10,025 bases of DNA from NCBI GenBank assembly GCA_964614245.1, contig CAZTKU010000105.1, positions 1 through 10,025 on the forward strand. The letters are read 5' to 3'. How positions within the stretch are numbered: position 1 is the stretch's first letter; every line of letters starts with the position of its first letter. Shown piece by piece: positions 6,533 through 10,025 of this stretch. The translations under genes were made by a program, and so were the position numbers. Under the pieces are notes generated by a model, which searched no databases, was not told the origin of the DNA, and worked only from the letters and a program-made list of their open reading frames with translations. The DNA comes from VGWB01 sp964614245 (GTDB lineage: Bacteria; Bacteroidota; Ignavibacteria; UBA10030).

Positions 6533-7783
6533 TCACAACTCATCAAACCATGTCTTCATCCGATTGAAGATATTCTTAACCGAGCCCTTCCCCTTCCCGT
6601 TGCCCATGCTCATGGTGATGGCAGAACGGTCCCGGTGTTTCAACTCGTGCATCACCAGGCCGACACCCGTGGCGTAGATCGGGTTTTCGATTTCGTGGAC
6701 GAGTCCCGCTCCAAAACCCGAAGGGATTCCAATCTTCACGGGCATGCCCACGACCTCGCGTGCAAGATCCGCTGTTGCTTTGATAAGAGATCCGCCGCCG
6801 GTGAGCACGATGCCCGCCGACAGGTGCTTGGAATATCCCGATCGCTTGATCTCCATCGAAGCGATTTCGAGAATTTCCTCCATTCGAGGCTGGATGACCT
6901 GACAGAGCAACTTCTTGTCGATCTCGATGGGGGCCCGTCCGCCGATTCCGGGCAGAATGATCGGCTCGTTGTTCACAATCGCAGGCATGAACGCGTATCC
7001 GTGCTCTTGTTTGATCCGTTCAGCCTGCTCTGTGAGGATGCCGAGACCCTTGCGGATGTCGTCCGTCACTTTTTTGCCGGCAATACCGATGACAGCCGTG
7101 TGGCGAATGGTGCGCTCTTCAAAGACGGCAAGGTCCGTCGTGCCGCCGCCGATATCGAGCAGCGCCACGCCCACTTCCTTCTCCTCATCGTCGAGGACCG
7201 CATAGCTTGAGGCCAGCGGTTCGAGCACCATGTCATTCACATGCAATCCTGCTCGTTGAACGCATTTGTAGATGTTCTGCGCAGCGGTCACAAGGCCCGT
7301 GATGATGTGGACAACGGCTTCCATGCGAACGCCGGACATCCCAACAGGATCATAGATCCCGTCCTGGCCATCAACAATGAACTGCTGCGGAATGACGTGT
7401 ATGATCTTTCGATCGGACGGAAGAGCGACCCGCTTGGTGTCTTCAATCAGTCGATCGACATCTTCCTGCGTAATCTCGTTTTCGGCGCGGCTAATGGCTA
7501 CTACACCGCGGCTCTGAAAGCTTTGAATGTGATCGCCTGCGATGCCGACCGTGACGGTGGTGATCTTGACGCCCGACTGGGCCTGGGCATCGGCCACCGC
7601 CACTTGTATGGATCGAACGGTCTTCTCGATGTTTGTCACGACGCCGCGCGTCAACCCGTCGGATACAGCGCGACCGATGCCGAGAATGTTCAGCTTACCG
7701 GGATGCATTTCATCCGGTGAGGCGACAATTGCGCAGACTTTCGTCGTTCCAATATCCAAACCGACTGCAATGTCACTTGTCAT
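6533..7783 (-). CDS. ftsA: Cell division protein FtsA
   Basis: Actin-like ATPase that tethers FtsZ filaments to the inner membrane and recruits later divisome proteins. It has 416 residues, within the family range. ATP-site motifs appear in order: phosphate-1 DIGTTKVCAIVA (10-21), phosphate-2 DIGGGTTDLAVFE (210-222) and the adenosine motif GIVLTGGGS (324-332). The FtsA-specific 1C subdomain lies at about 85-165. The last residues, KNIFNRMKTWFDEL (403-416), form the amphipathic membrane-targeting helix after a Gly/Lys-rich linker. The start is ATG 7783 with GGGAG at 7798-7794, 10 nt upstream. It follows ftsQ after a 95-nt gap (7784-7878), in which I see nothing beyond this ribosome site. Confidence 0.97.
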   Translation of the reverse strand: MTSDIAVGLDIGTTKVCAIVASPDEMHPGKLNILGIGRAVSDGLTRGVVTNIEKTVRSIQVAVADAQAQSGVKITTVTVGIAGDHIQSFQSRGVVAISRAENEITQEDVDRLIEDTKRVALPSDRKIIHVIPQQFIVDGQDGIYDPVGMSGVRMEAVVHIITGLVTAAQNIYKCVQRAGLHVNDMVLEPLASSYAVLDDEEKEVGVALLDIGGGTTDLAVFEERTIRHTAVIGIAGKKVTDDIRKGLGILTEQAERIKQEHGYAFMPAIVNNEPIILPGIGGRAPIEIDKKLLCQVIQPRMEEILEIASMEIKRSGYSKHLSAGIVLTGGGSLIKATADLAREVVGMPVKIGIPSGFGAGLVHEIENPIYATGVGLVMHELKHRDRSAITMSMGNGKGKGSVKNIFNRMKTWFDEL

Positions 7784-7878
7784 ACAACGTAGTCTCCCTT
7801 TCGGTCCTTATGGAAATTGTTGACCAACACCCTCTTGCTCTCAAGCTGGAGCAGAAAGCGGGAGTGGAGGCTGAGGCT

Positions 7879-8625
7879 TTACCCCTCTTTCTGATTCCAG
7901 CGAACAACAACCTGATCGTCGAAACGCAAATCGACGTACTGCAAACGCTGTGAGCCCTTCTCTCGAACAATGTCGTTCCAGAATGCCTCGAGCCGCACTA
8001 ACTTGTTCGCGATGTCGCCACGACCAAAAATGATCGGGACACCCCACTCGGCCGCATAGAGCACGATGTCGCCGCCGCTGCGCAGCCGGACCTCAGAAAT
8101 GAGATGATACAGTTCTTTATTCACAAGCTTTGAAGCTGCAAGGATCTGCAACGCTTCGTGAACATCGGGGTTGTTGATCGTCCCGCCGGGTGCAAGCGCG
8201 ATCTCCGGCGATATTCCCGATAGAACGGGCAGATCGAACAATTGCTTTGAGATCGAGTGAGGAAGCACAACACCGTCCTCGTCGAGATACAGGATCTCTG
8301 CGCTGTTGACGATTGCCAGCGGCAGACGCTCCGTGATGGTGATCTTCAGCGTTGCCGGCAGATCGCGCTCCACGACTGCGTCTTTGATGAAGTGATGGCT
8401 CAGAATGTCCTTTCGAATTGCTGTGAGGTCGATGTCTTGGAGCTGTGTGTTCTTCTGGATTCTCACCAGCTGCATGATCTCTGCGGTTTCGACGATACGA
8501 TTTCCCTCGACCGTCACGCGTTGCACCCTCAGACTGGTTTTCCAGAGATTGGCTGAGACGATCAGTCCGACAACGACGACCAGGAGCGTGATGAAGCTAA
8601 ATTTGTGCGATCGGCTTGTGCTCAT
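7879..8625 (-). CDS. ftsQ: Cell division protein FtsQ/DivIB
   Basis: Bitopic inner-membrane protein that links early and late divisome components through its periplasmic part. It has 248 residues: a short basic cytoplasmic tail (MSTSRSHK), one membrane helix at about 9-28 (FSFITLLVVVVGLIVSANLW), a POTRA domain at about 32-103 opening with VQRVTVEGN and including RDLPATLKITITERLP (88-103), and the FtsQ beta domain ending YVDLRFDDQVVVRW (230-243). Its ATG at 8625 overlaps the murB TGA in an ATGA, with GAGG at 8633-8630 inside murB, so translation is probably coupled to murB. Sequence conservation is low in this family. The call rests on the TM-POTRA-beta layout, the final motif and the murB/ftsA context. 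Confidence 0.93.
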   Translation of the reverse strand: MSTSRSHKFSFITLLVVVVGLIVSANLWKTSLRVQRVTVEGNRIVETAEIMQLVRIQKNTQLQDIDLTAIRKDILSHHFIKDAVVERDLPATLKITITERLPLAIVNSAEILYLDEDGVVLPHSISKQLFDLPVLSGISPEIALAPGGTINNPDVHEALQILAASKLVNKELYHLISEVRLRSGGDIVLYAAEWGVPIIFGRGDIANKLVRLEAFWNDIVREKGSQRLQYVDLRFDDQVVVRWNQKEG

Positions 8626-9539
8626 GCAACCTCGCGTTTCACCTCATTGGAGAACCCGACAAATTTTACTTCAAGCTCAAGAAGAATGCCGGTGTTTTGG
8701 TGCACTGTACGCCGGGCAAGGTCGACCAGCGTCATCACATCAGAAGCTTTCGCGCCTCCCAGGTTGACGATGAAGTTGCCATGCTTTTCGGAAATCTGTG
8801 CGTTCCCGACACGCTTACCCTTCAATCCTGCTTGCTCAATCAGTTTGGCGGCGTATGTGCCCGGCGGGTTTTTGAACATGCTTCCCGAGTTGGGCAAGTT
8901 CAGCGGTTGCGTGACATTGCGCTTCAAGATGAATTCGCGGCGCCGCGACATGAGTTCGTCCTTGTTCCCTTTCGAGAGCCGGAAACTTGCGCTCAGCACA
9001 ATATCATGTGTGAAACTTGACTGCCGATAGGCAAACTGTGCTTCCGCCCTCTTTACGACCTGAACTTGGCCGTCGCGGAGGACTTCGACCTCCACAAGAT
9101 GATCAGCGGTTTCGCCGCCGTGTGCGCCGGCATTCATGACAATGGCACCACCGACACTGCCCGGAATTCCCGCCAGCATCTCCACACCCGCGAGGCCATT
9201 CTGAATGCAAAAGTCCACAAATTTTGCCATGTGCACGCCGGCTTCGGCGATCACGAGATCGGCTTCCATGCGCACATTCGAGAGGCAAGTTTCAAGGTTA
9301 ATTGCTGCGCCGCGCAACCCGTCATCGCTGATCAGCAGATTGCTTCCTCTCCCGAGCATCAGGTACGGGAAATTGTTCCCCTGGAAATACTTCGCAATTT
9401 CGACGAGATCGAGCTTGTCCGCTGGCTCCAAGTAGTAATCTGCCGATCCACCGACGCGCATCGATGTGTACTTGGACATCGGCTCATTGATCGCAATGTA
9501 GCCGCGGAAAAACCGTTTGACGTCGCTTAAAGAAACCAT
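8622..9539 (-). CDS. murB: UDP-N-acetylenolpyruvoylglucosamine reductase (MurB)
   Basis: FAD enzyme that reduces the enolpyruvyl group with NADPH to give UDP-N-acetylmuramate, the second step of peptidoglycan precursor synthesis. It has 305 residues. The FAD-binding part shows the YTSMRVGG entry (24-31), LGRGSNLLI (62-70) and IPGSVGGAIVMNAGAHGG (125-142). The C-terminal domain has FAYRQSSF (169-176), the proton-donor Ser220 in NSGSMFKNP (217-225), and the distal catalytic Glu region LELEVKFVG (287-295). The length and the short loop after YRQSSF fit the compact type II MurB rather than the longer E. coli type. The ATG at 9539 has no recognisable Shine-Dalgarno; instead the edge of a long palindrome lies 8 nt upstream. 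murB within the dcw cluster between murC and ftsQ is a known arrangement in several phyla. Confidence 0.96.
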   Translation of the reverse strand: MVSLSDVKRFFRGYIAINEPMSKYTSMRVGGSADYYLEPADKLDLVEIAKYFQGNNFPYLMLGRGSNLLISDDGLRGAAINLETCLSNVRMEADLVIAEAGVHMAKFVDFCIQNGLAGVEMLAGIPGSVGGAIVMNAGAHGGETADHLVEVEVLRDGQVQVVKRAEAQFAYRQSSFTHDIVLSASFRLSKGNKDELMSRRREFILKRNVTQPLNLPNSGSMFKNPPGTYAAKLIEQAGLKGKRVGNAQISEKHGNFIVNLGGAKASDVMTLVDLARRTVHQNTGILLELEVKFVGFSNEVKREVA

Positions 9540-9547
9540 TTTGGCGA

Positions 9548-9618
9548 TTAATTAGTTGGTGAATAGTTGATCGGCGAGAGCGGCTGCCAAGCCGCCAGTC
9601 AACGAGTTGACCAATTAA
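9548..9618. repeat. Imperfect palindrome of about 70 nt between murC and murB
   Basis: The outer arms at 9548-9575 and 9595-9618 are imperfect reverse complements. Both carry TTAATT, GGT, GTTGA-like and GGC words in the same order when the right arm is inverted. The centre has CGGCT (9581-9585) and AGCCG (9590-9594) around a GCCA tetraloop. It covers the murC stop and reaches to within 8 nt of the murB ATG, so in the mRNA it would fold across the intergenic space and the region where a ribosome site would be expected. No T-run follows it on the minus strand. Confidence 0.6.
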
Positions 9619-10025
9619 CTTCTTATCATTTTCAAAAATTCTTCCCCATACTTCCAGATATCTCCAGCCCCCATAGTGATCACAATGTCACCGCTCTTCA
9701 CGATCGATTTGAGATAGCTTGGGATCTGTTTCTTCTCGGGGACGTAGTGAACATCCTTGTGACCGAATCGCTTTGCCGCGCCAACGATCAACTCACCCGT
9801 CACGCCCTGAATCGGTTCCTCGCGCGCGGGATACACATCCGTCACGATGAGGACATCGGAGAGCAAGAATGACTTGCCGAACTCTTCGTAAAAGTCGCGC
9901 GTGCGAGTGTAAAGATGTGGCTGGAAGACACACACGACGCGCCGTCTCCAACCGGCCTTTGCACCGGCGAGGGTAGCTCGACATTCGGTCGGGTGGTGCG
10001 CGTAATCATCATACAGCGTAACTCC
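9615..10025 (-). CDS. murC: UDP-N-acetylmuramate-L-alanine ligase (MurC), C-terminal part
   Basis: ATP-dependent cytosolic ligase that adds L-alanine to UDP-MurNAc. Only the last 136 residues are in the window; the frame is open to the edge at 10025 and the gene continues beyond it. The visible part is the C-terminal Mur ligase domain. It starts GVTLYDDYAHHPTE, whose DDYAHHPTE is the MurC signature, then VVCVFQPHLYTRTRD and DVLIVTDVYPAREEPIQGV, and ends with GDIVITMGAGDIWKYGEEF. The apparent start at 9935 is internal. It is followed 75 nt downstream by murB, the next gene in transcription. Confidence 0.95.
   Translation of the reverse strand, partial: GVTLYDDYAHHPTECRATLAGAKAGWRRRVVCVFQPHLYTRTRDFYEEFGKSFLLSDVLIVTDVYPAREEPIQGVTGELIVGAAKRFGHKDVHYVPEKKQIPSYLKSIVKSGDIVITMGAGDIWKYGEEFLKMIRS

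Noticed and set aside
6247..6567. 106-codon plus-strand frame opposite the four-helix-bundle pseudogene
   Set aside because: It is the mirror of the minus-strand family match and then reads through the CTG-rich tract; no recognisable protein.
6635..7720. Long plus-strand frames opposite ftsA
   Set aside because: Antisense shadows of a gene with complete actin-fold ATPase motifs.

Overview
The window joins two convergent gene blocks from a bacterial chromosome. Base composition is moderately GC-rich and codon use looks uniform across both blocks. The murC-murB-ftsQ-ftsA-ftsZ order, an FtsZ tail ending in PAFLRKIMD, an aspartokinase of the LysC/ThrA type and a gene of the 23S-rRNA-intervening-sequence four-helix-bundle family together suggest the Bacteroidota/Chlorobiota/Ignavibacteria (FCB) group. 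This placement is inferred from gene content, not from a marker phylogeny.

Plus strand, 1-4567: an amino-acid block. It runs from a 5'-truncated O-acetylhomoserine sulfhydrylase (metY type) to homoserine O-acyltransferase (metX), an SDR oxidoreductase of unknown substrate that overlaps metX by 4 nt, and a monofunctional aspartate kinase with tandem ACT domains. Aspartokinase commits aspartate to the Lys/Thr/Met family. MetX activates homoserine, and MetY inserts sulfide to give homocysteine. Aspartate-semialdehyde dehydrogenase and homoserine dehydrogenase are not in the window.

Convergent junction, 4568-4801: no established gene. It holds a well-formed Shine-Dalgarno plus start codon opening a coding-like frame of about 61 codons that runs straight into the antisense of ftsZ, and a cluster of inverted repeats, two of which are mutually exclusive. 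It may be a truncated gene, a terminator region, or both.

Minus strand, 10025-4802: the distal part of a division and cell-wall (dcw) cluster, transcribed murC (partial) > murB > ftsQ > ftsA > ftsZ. MurB and MurC make UDP-MurNAc and add its first amino acid. FtsQ, FtsA and FtsZ are the divisome scaffold, membrane tether and ring GTPase. murB and ftsQ overlap by 4 nt. Two breaks in the packing stand out: an imperfect palindrome of about 70 nt between murC and murB, and a 558-nt gap between ftsA and ftsZ. The gap holds a four-helix-bundle gene broken by one in-frame TAA at a conserved Gln position, flanked by CTG/CAG-rich tracts that carry an imperfect inverted repeat. This looks like a small inserted cassette and is the most interesting part of the window.
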